From NCBI GenBank assembly GCA_964557845.1, contig CAZLBV010000260.1, positions 1-36,168 on the forward strand: 36,168 nt of DNA, in the 5' to 3' direction. This document shows positions 7,754 through 15,795 of this stretch, piece after piece. Source of the stretch: CAZLBV01 sp964557845. Its GTDB lineage: Bacteria; Acidobacteriota; Aminicenantia; Aminicenantales; Aminicenantaceae. Within the stretch, counting starts at the first letter, position 1. Every line of letters begins with the position of its first letter. Under the pieces are notes generated by a model. That model was given only the letters and a program-made list of their open reading frames with translations, did no database searches and was not told where the DNA came from. A program made the translations under genes and the position numbers.

Positions 7754-9075
7754 TTTCTGCGGACCCAGTAGAAGGCAAAGGGAATGCCGGTGGCGATGAA
7801 AAGAAGATCAAAGACAGACTTCTGCCATTCGAATACAGCTCTGAGTAAAATCAAGCCGAAGATCATTACCAGCGATATGATGGGAAGGAAGGGATAAAGA
7901 GGAACGCGGAATATTTCCGACCCCCCAATATTTTCCTTTCGCATTTTAAAAAGCGAAAGAGTGGAAAGCCCGTAAAATATCAGAATGGCGAAAACCATAC
8001 CGGAGGCAATGGCCTCAAAGGTGCCCCTTATAAAAAGAATCGCTCCGGCCCATACACAGTGAACGATTATGGCTCGGGATGGCGTCCGAAAGCGGGGGTG
8101 AATGAAATCCAGCCATTTAAAGAACAGGCCGTCTTTTGCCATGGCGTAATAAACCCGGGTGGCGGTCATCATGGTGCCGTTTATACTCCCGGTTGAAGAT
8201 ATGATCACCAGCGCAGCAATATAAGCTGCGCCTATGGGACCGATCAGTAAGGTCAATACATCCGAAGCCACAATAGTGCTCTCTCTCATGCCCAGAGTTC
8301 GGTGGTAAGTCATATTGGTAAGGGCATAGAGCAGCACAATGATGACGATCCCTAGTATAAGGCTCAGCGGAATCACTCGTTTGGGATCTTTCATCTCTCC
8401 GGCTGAATATCCGATCCGCTCCCAGCCGGTATGGGAGAATATGATAAGCATCATGGCAGCTACTATGCTCCCAAGAGGGCAGAGATTGCCTTCCACAGGA
8501 GCCGTGGATCCCAGTAGATTTTCCTGTCCGTGGCTGAAGATAAAGCCAATAGCAACTATAGAAAGCAGCCCTCCTACTTTGAGCACAGTGGATAATTTCT
8601 GGAAGATGCTGGCCCTCTGTATCCCCACATAGTTTAATATCCCGAACAATAAAATGACAGCCAAGGCAGTGAGGAGTTTAGAGGTTTTATTCAGGTCAAC
8701 AAAATATCCGATATAATCTGCTGCGATCAAAGCCAGGCCTGCCGCCGCATAGGTCCGGATAATAAAGAGCTGGGCCCAGCCAAAAATAAAACCGGCATAA
8801 GGACCAAAACACCGGCTGATATAGACGTATTCCCCTCCGGTATTGGGCATCCGAGTTCCCAGTTCCGCGTAGATCAAACCGCTGATGAAAACAAAGATCC
8901 CAGCCAACAGCCAGAGAAGCAGAATGGGTTTGAAGGAACCGAGATAACCGGCAATGATCTGAGGCGTGGAATAGATGCCGGCTCCGATGGCAATGCCGAT
9001 CAGAATGGCTATTCCATCAAAAACCCCTAAAACTTTCCTGAGTGAAACCTTTGTGTTTTTTCCCTCGTCTGCCAT
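7750..9075 (-). CDS. APC-superfamily amino acid transporter
   Basis: A 441-residue polytopic inner-membrane permease with about 12 helices. The first helix carries GIAIGAGIYSTP, the family's GxxIGxGI substrate-binding loop, followed by AELGTRMPNTGGEYVYI after helix 2, the second hallmark of APC (LAT/AAT-like) permeases. It likely moves an amino acid by proton coupling or exchange. The frame stays open upstream to 9342, but that extension overlaps the divergent gene at 9185 and encodes nothing family-like, so MADEGKNTKVSL at 9075 was taken as the start; the ribosome binding site there is poor. It is divergently arranged with the ABM protein. Substrate is unknown. Confidence 0.85.
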   Translation of the reverse strand: MADEGKNTKVSLRKVLGVFDGIAILIGIAIGAGIYSTPQIIAGYLGSFKPILLLWLLAGIFVFISGLIYAELGTRMPNTGGEYVYISRCFGPYAGFIFGWAQLFIIRTYAAAGLALIAADYIGYFVDLNKTSKLLTALAVILLFGILNYVGIQRASIFQKLSTVLKVGGLLSIVAIGFIFSHGQENLLGSTAPVEGNLCPLGSIVAAMMLIIFSHTGWERIGYSAGEMKDPKRVIPLSLILGIVIIVLLYALTNMTYHRTLGMRESTIVASDVLTLLIGPIGAAYIAALVIISSTGSINGTMMTATRVYYAMAKDGLFFKWLDFIHPRFRTPSRAIIVHCVWAGAILFIRGTFEAIASGMVFAILIFYGLSTLSLFKMRKENIGGSEIFRVPLYPFLPIISLVMIFGLILLRAVFEWQKSVFDLLFIATGIPFAFYWVRRK

Positions 9076-9184
9076 GAAGAATATGATATAGCATAGGCGG
9101 ACCCCTTTTTTTCTTCCAAAATGAGGAATATTTTGTTTAAATAGAAAGGGGATGAATATAAAGAACAGGTAAAGGAGGGAAAAA

Positions 9185-9478
9185 ATGTATGCCCGTGTGA
9201 CCATAATCCATGTTGATAAAGAAAGAGTGGATGACGCCATTAAATTATACAAGAAGCATGTCATGCCTGCGGCCAAGTCACAGAAAGGATTTAAAGGGAT
9301 AACTTTACTGACCGATAAAAGAACCGGTAAGGGGATTTCCATTACTTACTGGAACAGCGAGAAAGATGCAGCCTCTAATGAGGACAGTAAGTATTACCAG
9401 GAACAACTGATCAAATTCATGGGATTTTTTAAAATCCCTCCCATCCGGGAAGGCTACGAAGTAGCTATCCAAGAATAA
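9185..9478 (+). CDS. ABM-fold (antibiotic biosynthesis monooxygenase-like) protein
   Basis: 97 residues with the order of a dimeric alpha/beta-barrel protein: YARVTIIHV strand, a helix (ERVDDAIKLYKKHVMP), GFKGITLLTDKRTGKGISITYW strands, and a second helix (DSKYYQEQLIKFMGFF). This is typical of ABM/EthD-type stress or quinol monooxygenase-like proteins. No cofactor-binding residues are diagnostic, and many members have no known substrate. A very good AAAGGAGGG site precedes the ATG. It has its own divergent promoter region shared with the APC transporter and is convergent with the aminotransferase. Confidence 0.75.
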   Translation: MYARVTIIHVDKERVDDAIKLYKKHVMPAAKSQKGFKGITLLTDKRTGKGISITYWNSEKDAASNEDSKYYQEQLIKFMGFFKIPPIREGYEVAIQE

Positions 9479-9515
9479 ACATTTTCATAGGTTGATTATT
9501 ATCGTTTTATAATTT

Positions 9516-10682
9516 TCATAAATTAAAATATTTTTCCATCCGGTCGAATGCTTTCTCGATAGTCTCTTCTGGGACGCAAAAGGACATTCTTATATGGCCT
9601 TCGCCTTTAAAAGCTATCCCCGGAGTCGTGGAGATTTTAGCTTCCTGAAGGAGTTTTACAGCGAAGGTCAAGGAATCCTTGCCTTCTGGAAGTTCTACCC
9701 TCGGGAACATAAGATAAGAGCCGGCTGGTTTGTAATAAGAGAAGATCTGAGGCATCAGATCCAGGCGTTTACACATGAGATCCCTGGTTTTCTGATAGTG
9801 CCGCCGGTATTCCTCCACACAATCCTGAGGGCCGCTTATAGCAGCTAAGGCGGCATATTGCGAGACCACAGGAGCACAGATACAGTAAGGAATATGGATT
9901 TTTGTGATCTGAGCTATCCATTCCTTGGATGCATGGACATAGCCTATACGCCACCCGGTCATAGCATAGGTTTTGGTAAAAGTAAAACAGCTGATGACAT
10001 GATCTTTCATTTCCGGGATCGATCCGATACTGAAATGCTTCCTGCCATCAAACACGAAATACTCATAGGCTTCATCGGTAATAACTACCAGATCATTCTC
10101 CAAAGCAATGGAGGCTAATGTCCTTAGTTCGTCTTCATCATAGACAGCTCCGGTAGGATTATTGGGCGAGCTGTACAGGATTGCTTTGGTTTTAGGCGTG
10201 ATAAGGTCTTTTAACTGATTAAAATCCAGCTTGTAGTCATTTTCCTGCTGGGTGGGAAGCAAAACCGCTTTACCTGAGGCTAAGCCTACCTGCCGGATGT
10301 GAGTGGAATATCCCGGTACCGGAATGATGACTTCGTCCCCGGGATCGATAACAGCCAACACTGCCGCGGCCAGTCCTTCTATCGCTCCTACGGTTATGAT
10401 GACCTCCGATGGATCAGCTTTGATGTTATTATCTCGTTCGAGTTTTTTAGCTATCTCTTGCCTTAATATCTCAAGTCCTGCAGTTTCAGAGTATCCACCG
10501 GTCTTGCCTTCTTGGATGGCGCGGATCGCCGCCTGATTGATATGTTCAGGCGTTCCGGTGGTCGGTTTGGCCCAGGATAAAAAGGAGACATCCTCGATCT
10601 GTTTGGATAGCCGGGTCATCTCGTGAATAGCTGATTTGGGAATATCCACGATCTTTTTAGAAACCAGATGATTTATTGACAT
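9516..10682 (-). CDS. PLP-dependent aminotransferase, aspartate aminotransferase-like
   Basis: 388 residues, fold-type I, class I/II aminotransferase. Visible landmarks are SPNNPTG (172-178), the PLP-ring aspartate in ITDEAYEYF (D203), the Schiff-base lysine K237 in FTFTKTYAMTGWRIGY and the C-terminal substrate-carboxylate arginine in GHIRMSFC. Length and motifs are those of the Aat/AspC-like Igamma group. It transfers an amino group between an amino acid (aspartate, alanine or aromatic) and a 2-oxoacid; the specificity cannot be read from sequence. GCGAGG precedes the ATG at a spacing of about nine bases. It is divergent from the C69 dipeptidase, so peptide hydrolysis and amino acid catabolism may be co-located by function. 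Confidence 0.9.
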   Translation of the reverse strand: MSINHLVSKKIVDIPKSAIHEMTRLSKQIEDVSFLSWAKPTTGTPEHINQAAIRAIQEGKTGGYSETAGLEILRQEIAKKLERDNNIKADPSEVIITVGAIEGLAAAVLAVIDPGDEVIIPVPGYSTHIRQVGLASGKAVLLPTQQENDYKLDFNQLKDLITPKTKAILYSSPNNPTGAVYDEDELRTLASIALENDLVVITDEAYEYFVFDGRKHFSIGSIPEMKDHVISCFTFTKTYAMTGWRIGYVHASKEWIAQITKIHIPYCICAPVVSQYAALAAISGPQDCVEEYRRHYQKTRDLMCKRLDLMPQIFSYYKPAGSYLMFPRVELPEGKDSLTFAVKLLQEAKISTTPGIAFKGEGHIRMSFCVPEETIEKAFDRMEKYFNL

Positions 10683-10783
10683 AATATAAACCTCGCTTTA
10701 AAAATATTATTTTATTTATTAATATGTATATATTAACGCAGATATGACTAAAAAAACACACAAAATTATCATGGAGGAACGAG

Positions 10784-12430
10784 ATGAAAAAAAATCTTAA
10801 AATTATGATCCTTGTTTTATTTCTGTTTTATCCCTTACAGGGTTTAAATGCAGAAGACGACAACTGCTCGAGTTTCTTGGTTACCAAAGGGGCCTCTGCC
10901 GATGGATCCGTAATGATCACCTATACCTGTGATGGAGAGTTTTTACCCCATTTGGAATACCTTCCTGCTGAAGATCACAAACCCGATGCATTTATCGAGA
11001 TAAGCGGATGGGGCGGCAAGGTTCGAGGGAAGGTCAAACAGGTTCCCCATACCTATGCTGTGGTTGGACTGATGAATGAATATCAGCTGGCAATTGGAGA
11101 GACCACATTCGGCGGCCGTAATGAGCTGCGCAATCCTGACGGCCTGCTTCACTATTTCTTTTTGATGAATTTGGCGCTTCAGAGGGCCAAAACCGCCAGG
11201 GAAGCGGTTAAGGTCATGGCTGAACTGGTGGATGAGTACGGTTATGCCAGCACCGGGGAATCTTTCTCTATTGCCGATCCTCATGAAGCCTGGATAATGG
11301 AGATGATAGGGCCGGGGCCTGGTGGGAAAGGTGCTCATTGGGTGGCTTTAAGGGTCCCGGATGGATATGTCTGCGGCCATGCCAACATGTCCCGAATAGG
11401 AGAATTTCCCCTTGATGATCCGGAAAATTGTCTCTACTCTCCGGATGTGATCTCTTTTGCCGAGGCTAAGGGATATTACGATAAATCCTCGGGGAAGCCG
11501 TTCAGTTTCCGGTATGCCTATGACCCCCCTAAACCAGAAGCACTAAGGACCTGTGCCGCCAGGGTTTGGAGCATGTTCCGCCGGAGTGCCCCGTCTCTCA
11601 ATCTCTCATCCGATTTCCAGCGCGGAAAGCAGGGAACCGAGCCCTATCCTTTATGGGTCAAACCCGATAAAAAACTGTCCCTTCAAGATGTGATGAACAT
11701 CATGCGTGATCATTACGAAGGTACGGAATATGATATGACCAAAGGAATAGATGCCGGTCCTTTTGGATGCCCGGTCAGATACAGGGATCTTACCTGGGAA
11801 GTTGATGGTGTCAAATACATTTGGGAAAGGCCCATCTCCACCCAGCAAACCGGTTTTTCTTTTATTTCACAATCCAGGTCCTGGCTGCCCGACGCCATAG
11901 GAGGCGTTTACTGGTATGGAGTTGATGATACCTATACCAGCTGTTATTTTCCTCTTTATTGTTCGATCCAAGATCTGCCCGTATCCTTTACAAAAGGGGA
12001 TCTTCAGAGATTTTCCTGGGATTCCGCCTGGTGGGTGTTTAATTTCGTGTCCAATTATGCAAATCTTAAATATTCCTATATGGTAAAAGATATTCAGAAA
12101 GTTCAGACGGAGCTGGAAGGGAAATTTATTTCACTGCAGCCTGTGATCGAAAAAACAGCGCTCGAATTATATAATACCGACCAGAAGCTGCTGGTCGATT
12201 ACCTGACTAACTATTCCGTAAGTCTGGGAGAGCAGGTGGTCAAACGCTGGATCGAGCTGGGAGAGCACCTGCTGACCAAGTATAACGACGGTTATGTGAA
12301 AGATGAAAAGGGCCGCCCCCGGGGTGTGGGATATCCTGCTGAATGGTTAAGAGAGGTCATAAGGTCAAAACCGGACCAGTTCAAACTGCCTACCTGGGGA
12401 GATGAAAAAAAAGACGGCCGGCTGCATTAA
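10784..12430 (+). CDS. Secreted C69-family dipeptidase
   Basis: 548 residues. A signal peptide (1-23, ending LNA) is followed by a four-residue pro-segment and then C28-S-S, matching the N-terminal nucleophile cysteine of peptidase family C69 (PepD-type, Ntn-hydrolase fold). 'GASADGSVMITYTCDGEF' just after it, 'IGETTFGGR', 'SFSIADPHEAWIMEMIGPG' and 'CGHANMSRIGEFP' are the family's conserved blocks. Members hydrolyse dipeptides after autocatalytic removal of the pro-segment. Secretion to the periplasm or exterior suggests peptide scavenging. GGAGG precedes the ATG. The C-terminal ~150 residues are a helical region normal for the family. It is divergent from an aminotransferase. Confidence 0.9.
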   Translation: MKKNLKIMILVLFLFYPLQGLNAEDDNCSSFLVTKGASADGSVMITYTCDGEFLPHLEYLPAEDHKPDAFIEISGWGGKVRGKVKQVPHTYAVVGLMNEYQLAIGETTFGGRNELRNPDGLLHYFFLMNLALQRAKTAREAVKVMAELVDEYGYASTGESFSIADPHEAWIMEMIGPGPGGKGAHWVALRVPDGYVCGHANMSRIGEFPLDDPENCLYSPDVISFAEAKGYYDKSSGKPFSFRYAYDPPKPEALRTCAARVWSMFRRSAPSLNLSSDFQRGKQGTEPYPLWVKPDKKLSLQDVMNIMRDHYEGTEYDMTKGIDAGPFGCPVRYRDLTWEVDGVKYIWERPISTQQTGFSFISQSRSWLPDAIGGVYWYGVDDTYTSCYFPLYCSIQDLPVSFTKGDLQRFSWDSAWWVFNFVSNYANLKYSYMVKDIQKVQTELEGKFISLQPVIEKTALELYNTDQKLLVDYLTNYSVSLGEQVVKRWIELGEHLLTKYNDGYVKDEKGRPRGVGYPAEWLREVIRSKPDQFKLPTWGDEKKDGRLH

Positions 12431-12645
12431 AAGCACAGCTTTACCCGCGTATGCCTTGTATCTGATCTACTCGTTCCCGCCGGATCTCTACTAAAGCTTT
12501 TTGTTTAATTATTACGTTACCAAAAATTGTCCTGGATTTGCATTGAAAGCTGAAATATGTTTAAGTATATATACATAAAATGAATTATTTAATGCAGTAT
12601 TTTTAGGTTTTCCTGCCTATTAAAAAATCCCCATTTTTTCAGGGT

Positions 12646-12668
12646 AAAGCCAGGATTAATCCTGCTTT
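12646..12668 (+). promoter_or_regulatory. Stem-loop in the rpsU leader / after the dipeptidase gene
   Basis: AAAG, bulged C, CAGGA, TTAA loop, TCCTG, CTTT forms a 9-bp hairpin ending in TTTT. It lies about 90 bases before the rpsU start, inside the 324-bp spacer 12431-12754. It could end dipeptidase transcription or sit in the rpsU leader. The rest of the spacer shows a shorter AAAAAAT/ATTTTTT hairpin near 12632 and no gene. Confidence 0.4.
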
Positions 12669-12754
12669 TGGTATGACTTCGTATTTTGTTTAATCAGAGT
12701 GAAACAAATGTTTCTAGTGATTATATTATTTTAATTTAATAGGAGGTGGTTAAA

Positions 12755-12970
12755 TTGGCTTTTGTAGTTAGAGAAGAGAACGAGCCTATAGAAAAAGCGA
12801 TTAAGAGATTTAAGAGGCAGGTACAACGAGAATCTATCATGAAAGATATAAAAAAGAGTTCTACCTATCTTTCCAGAGGGCAGAAGCGGAGACAGAAAGA
12901 AAGTCAGGCTCGTAAAAGGTTGCGAAGGCGGCTTCGCAGACAGCGGCCGAACGAATCCGTTACATTTTAG
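12755..12970 (+). CDS. rpsU: Small ribosomal subunit protein bS21
   Basis: 71 residues. AFVVREENEPIEKAIKRFKR at the N-terminus and a very basic C-terminal half (KSSTYLSRGQKRRQKES then repeated RKRLRRRLRRQ) are characteristic of bS21, which binds 16S rRNA near the anti-Shine-Dalgarno region of the 30S platform. The start is TTG at 12755, because AGGAGGTGG lies 6-13 bases upstream and the next residues (AFVV) fit the family; the GTG at 12746 falls inside that site. A TTG start with a near-perfect Shine-Dalgarno is notable in a gene for a protein that influences Shine-Dalgarno use. It is 87 bases upstream of the racemase fusion. Confidence 0.93.
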   Translation: MAFVVREENEPIEKAIKRFKRQVQRESIMKDIKKSSTYLSRGQKRRQKESQARKRLRRRLRRQRPNESVTF

Positions 12971-13057
12971 TAACAGTTGATCACTATTCCCAAATTCAAT
13001 TTAACCGGAATAAAGGGAATAAAGGAAGAAGTTCCAGAGAAAAAGGGTTTTTAAGCG

Positions 13058-14710
13058 ATGAAAACCAAAAAAATAAAGAATAGTCTTTCTCCTCCTGGCA
13101 TTATTCAGGAGTATGAAGACCCATGGAATTCTCTATTTATCGACCTAAATGCTCTCAAAAGCAATTTCAAATGGCTTAAATCTGAGATCAGTAAAGATGC
13201 CACGTTTTTTCCAGTATTAAAAGCCGATGCCTATGGCCATGGTCTTAAAGAAACCGCATCCATCTTAAGAGACTTGGGATGCCGAAATTTTGCAGTGGAT
13301 TCTCCCCAGGAAGGAATTATCCTTAGGAATTCCGGCATAGAAGAAGAAATTCTTCTAATGAATCCCATCCCGCTTTGGATGGCAGAACAGGCAGTCCGCT
13401 ATGATCTCAGTGTATCCGTTATTCATCCCTCGATCCTCGAACCTTTAGAACAGGCAGCCGCTAATTTAAATAAAAAATGCCGAATTCACCTGAATATGAA
13501 TCTCGGTTTGAACCGGCTGGGTATCCCCACTAGAATTATACCAAAACTGGCTCAAGAGGTATGTTCTTATCCGCATCTTATATTAGAAGGCCTATTTGGA
13601 CAGCCCCGGGAACCAGAAACAGCAATTGAGGGTATGATTAAACTGAAGAATACAATAGAAGTGCTAAAAAAAAGAGGGATTTCCATTCAAAATGTGCACT
13701 TCGCCAACAGTATAACTTTTTTGAGATTTCCAGAGTCAAGATCTTTGGGTGCCCGCTTAGGAATTTTACTCTATGGTGTAATGCCTCCAGAGGAGGCTGG
13801 AAAATCTCACCCAGATGTTCCTTTGAAACCGGTAATGAGTTTAAAAACAAAAGTCGTCCAGATACAAAGGGTGAGTTCTGGAAGTAAAGTAGGGTATCAT
13901 GCCAAGGAAATAGTCAGCCGCGACTCAATAATAGGTGTTATTCCTCTTGGTTATTACCATGGATTAGATCGTAAAATGACTAAAAATGGATATGTTGTCA
14001 TTCAGGGAAAAAAAGCTTATTTTACAGGAGCTATTTCCATGAATGCCGCGATGGTAGATTTAACAGATATTCCAGATGTAAAGATTGGAGATGATGTGAC
14101 CTTATTTGGGGAGCATGACGGCCAGTTTATAACATTGAATGATCTAGCCTCACGGACCGGGACTATTGCCGCAGAATTAATGATGCGTTTTGGAAATAGT
14201 ATTGAGAGAAAATATGTATACAAAGAGGAAGATGTCTTGACAAAAATCATATTTTCTAAAGAAAACCAGAAAATTGATATCCATTACTGCCAGACAGTTA
14301 AAGATCTTCCACTGAATCTTACATTTTCCGATATTGCGATTTTTTTGAAAACCCATCTGGTTCCCTTTGATGATCCGATAGACATAATAAATTCAGCCTT
14401 AGATTATTCCCTGGCATCCAGTGCCCCAGGCAGGGGATTTATCTTGTTGGCTCTGTCCGGGGAAAAAATTTTAGGAGTACTTGTGTGTACCAAAACAGAT
14501 ACCTTGGATTTTATTCCTGAAAATATCATTGTCTATACTTGTGTTCACAGAGAGCATAGAAAAAAAGGATTGGGATCAGAACTGGTAAATCAGGCATTTA
14601 AATGCGTGGAAGGAAAAGTTAAACTTCATCTGGAAAAAGATAATCCTGCCAAGGAGTTTTATAAAAAATTGGGATTCACATTGAATCATTTAGAAATGCG
14701 GCGTGAATAA
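13058..14710 (+). CDS. Alanine racemase-like / GNAT acetyltransferase fusion
   Basis: 550 residues. Residues ~20-388 are an alanine-racemase fold: PLP lysine K55 in VLKADAYGHG, the opposing catalytic tyrosine Y280 in SKVGYHAKE, PLGYYHG (296-302), ISMNAAMVD (326-334) and a C-terminal beta domain (GDDVTLFGEHDG). Residues ~405-550 form a GNAT domain with the acetyl-CoA-binding HREHRKKGLGSELV (497-510) and the closing NPAKEFYKKLGF. The normal Alr length is ~370, so the last 160 residues are an added enzyme. The pair could racemise an amino acid and acetylate the D-form or an amine. It is the first gene of a three-gene run (methyltransferase starts 14 bases on). The racemase domain deviates from the usual VVKANAYGHG and MC.D motifs, so the substrate need not be alanine. 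The ribosome binding site is weak (AAAGGG). Confidence 0.85.
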   Translation: MKTKKIKNSLSPPGIIQEYEDPWNSLFIDLNALKSNFKWLKSEISKDATFFPVLKADAYGHGLKETASILRDLGCRNFAVDSPQEGIILRNSGIEEEILLMNPIPLWMAEQAVRYDLSVSVIHPSILEPLEQAAANLNKKCRIHLNMNLGLNRLGIPTRIIPKLAQEVCSYPHLILEGLFGQPREPETAIEGMIKLKNTIEVLKKRGISIQNVHFANSITFLRFPESRSLGARLGILLYGVMPPEEAGKSHPDVPLKPVMSLKTKVVQIQRVSSGSKVGYHAKEIVSRDSIIGVIPLGYYHGLDRKMTKNGYVVIQGKKAYFTGAISMNAAMVDLTDIPDVKIGDDVTLFGEHDGQFITLNDLASRTGTIAAELMMRFGNSIERKYVYKEEDVLTKIIFSKENQKIDIHYCQTVKDLPLNLTFSDIAIFLKTHLVPFDDPIDIINSALDYSLASSAPGRGFILLALSGEKILGVLVCTKTDTLDFIPENIIVYTCVHREHRKKGLGSELVNQAFKCVEGKVKLHLEKDNPAKEFYKKLGFTLNHLEMRRE

Positions 14711-14724
14711 GGAGTTTTTTAATC

Positions 14725-15795
14725 ATGGATTCATTATATGAAAAATATTGTACGAGCATGCAGGCTTGGAATGAATGTGCTGCCATTTATGAAAAACAGA
14801 TCGTAAGCGGGCATCCGGATATAACAGCTTTTGAGAATTTTGAGGAAGACCTGCTGGATCGTTTACTGCGATATTTAGTGATATCTCAAAAGCGGCCGAT
14901 AAAATTAATGGATATCGGCTGCGGGTCAGGAAGGCTCCATATTCGTTATGGGGCAAAAACCGCCGCTGTAAGAGATATAGATAAATCCGATCCATTTATT
15001 CATCTTAAGCTGTCAAATCCTGACTTTGCTTTTGATGAGGGTATTACCAGTGGCTTAAAAGAAGTTTGGGGAATTGACTTTTCAAAAAACATGTTGGATT
15101 TAGCGAAAAAAAAGATAAAAGAAACAGGCCTAGATTCAAATAAAAGTATCCCCCTTAATTTTGAACAAGGTTCGGCTTTTGAATTAAAACCTGAATCAAA
15201 AGATGTATTTCCTGTAGCTGTCTGTCTTGTCAATTCCATAAGTGTTATGCAGGGACCTGAAGGAGCCCAGGAACTGTTTAAATCCATGCGGAATGCGATT
15301 GAATCTGCAGGAGGAATTGCCATAATTTCCTGTTATCAGAAGGAGTATATCCAGACCTACGGCCTCGGTCAGTATGAATCGACCCTGGATGTATCCGGCC
15401 AGCCTTGGTGGATGGTTCCCGATACTTATGCTTCTAACAGTTATATTCACAAATCTCGTTCTTATAAACGTGCCTATGACCCTAGCCCGGATCTGGTAGT
15501 TGATGTATTCGATCGTCAGGGTAATCTGATCAAAAAAGATTTTAAGCTTACCCGAGATCCGAAAAGGACCGCCAATGTGGTTGAAGCCGGACATATCAGG
15601 ACATATACGGATTATACCTCTCAATGGTACAGCTATGACCTTATTGATTCATGGATCAAGACATATTGGAAAGATAATTCTCACCATATTCCCACCAAAA
15701 AACTTGATGCGCTACGTGCAGAACCTTCCCAGCTGGCAGTACTGGACTGCGGCCGCAATCTGGACGACATCCTGCAGAGGTGGGATGTTTTATAA
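14725..15795 (+). CDS. Class I SAM-dependent methyltransferase
   Basis: 356 residues. SAM-binding motif I is LMDIGCGSGRL (61-71) and a second acidic strand follows in GIDFSKNMLDLAKKK near residue 115. The segment between them is long, with an insertion containing an RYGAKTAAVRDIDKSDPF run. The C-terminal 150 residues (Trp/Tyr-rich, QPWWMVPDTYASNSY and TDYTSQWYSYDLIDSW) are unlike common small methyltransferases and may form the acceptor site. The methyl acceptor is unknown. AAGGAG precedes the ATG. It lies between the racemase-GNAT fusion and a symporter and overlaps the symporter start by one base, so it is clearly part of that operon. Confidence 0.8.
   Translation: MDSLYEKYCTSMQAWNECAAIYEKQIVSGHPDITAFENFEEDLLDRLLRYLVISQKRPIKLMDIGCGSGRLHIRYGAKTAAVRDIDKSDPFIHLKLSNPDFAFDEGITSGLKEVWGIDFSKNMLDLAKKKIKETGLDSNKSIPLNFEQGSAFELKPESKDVFPVAVCLVNSISVMQGPEGAQELFKSMRNAIESAGGIAIISCYQKEYIQTYGLGQYESTLDVSGQPWWMVPDTYASNSYIHKSRSYKRAYDPSPDLVVDVFDRQGNLIKKDFKLTRDPKRTANVVEAGHIRTYTDYTSQWYSYDLIDSWIKTYWKDNSHHIPTKKLDALRAEPSQLAVLDCGRNLDDILQRWDVL

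Noticed and set aside
9076..9342. N-terminal extension of the APC transporter to a 530-residue protein
   Set aside because: It overlaps the well-supported divergent gene at 9185 and its sequence is not family-like; MADEGKNTKVSL at 9075 precedes the family's first helix.
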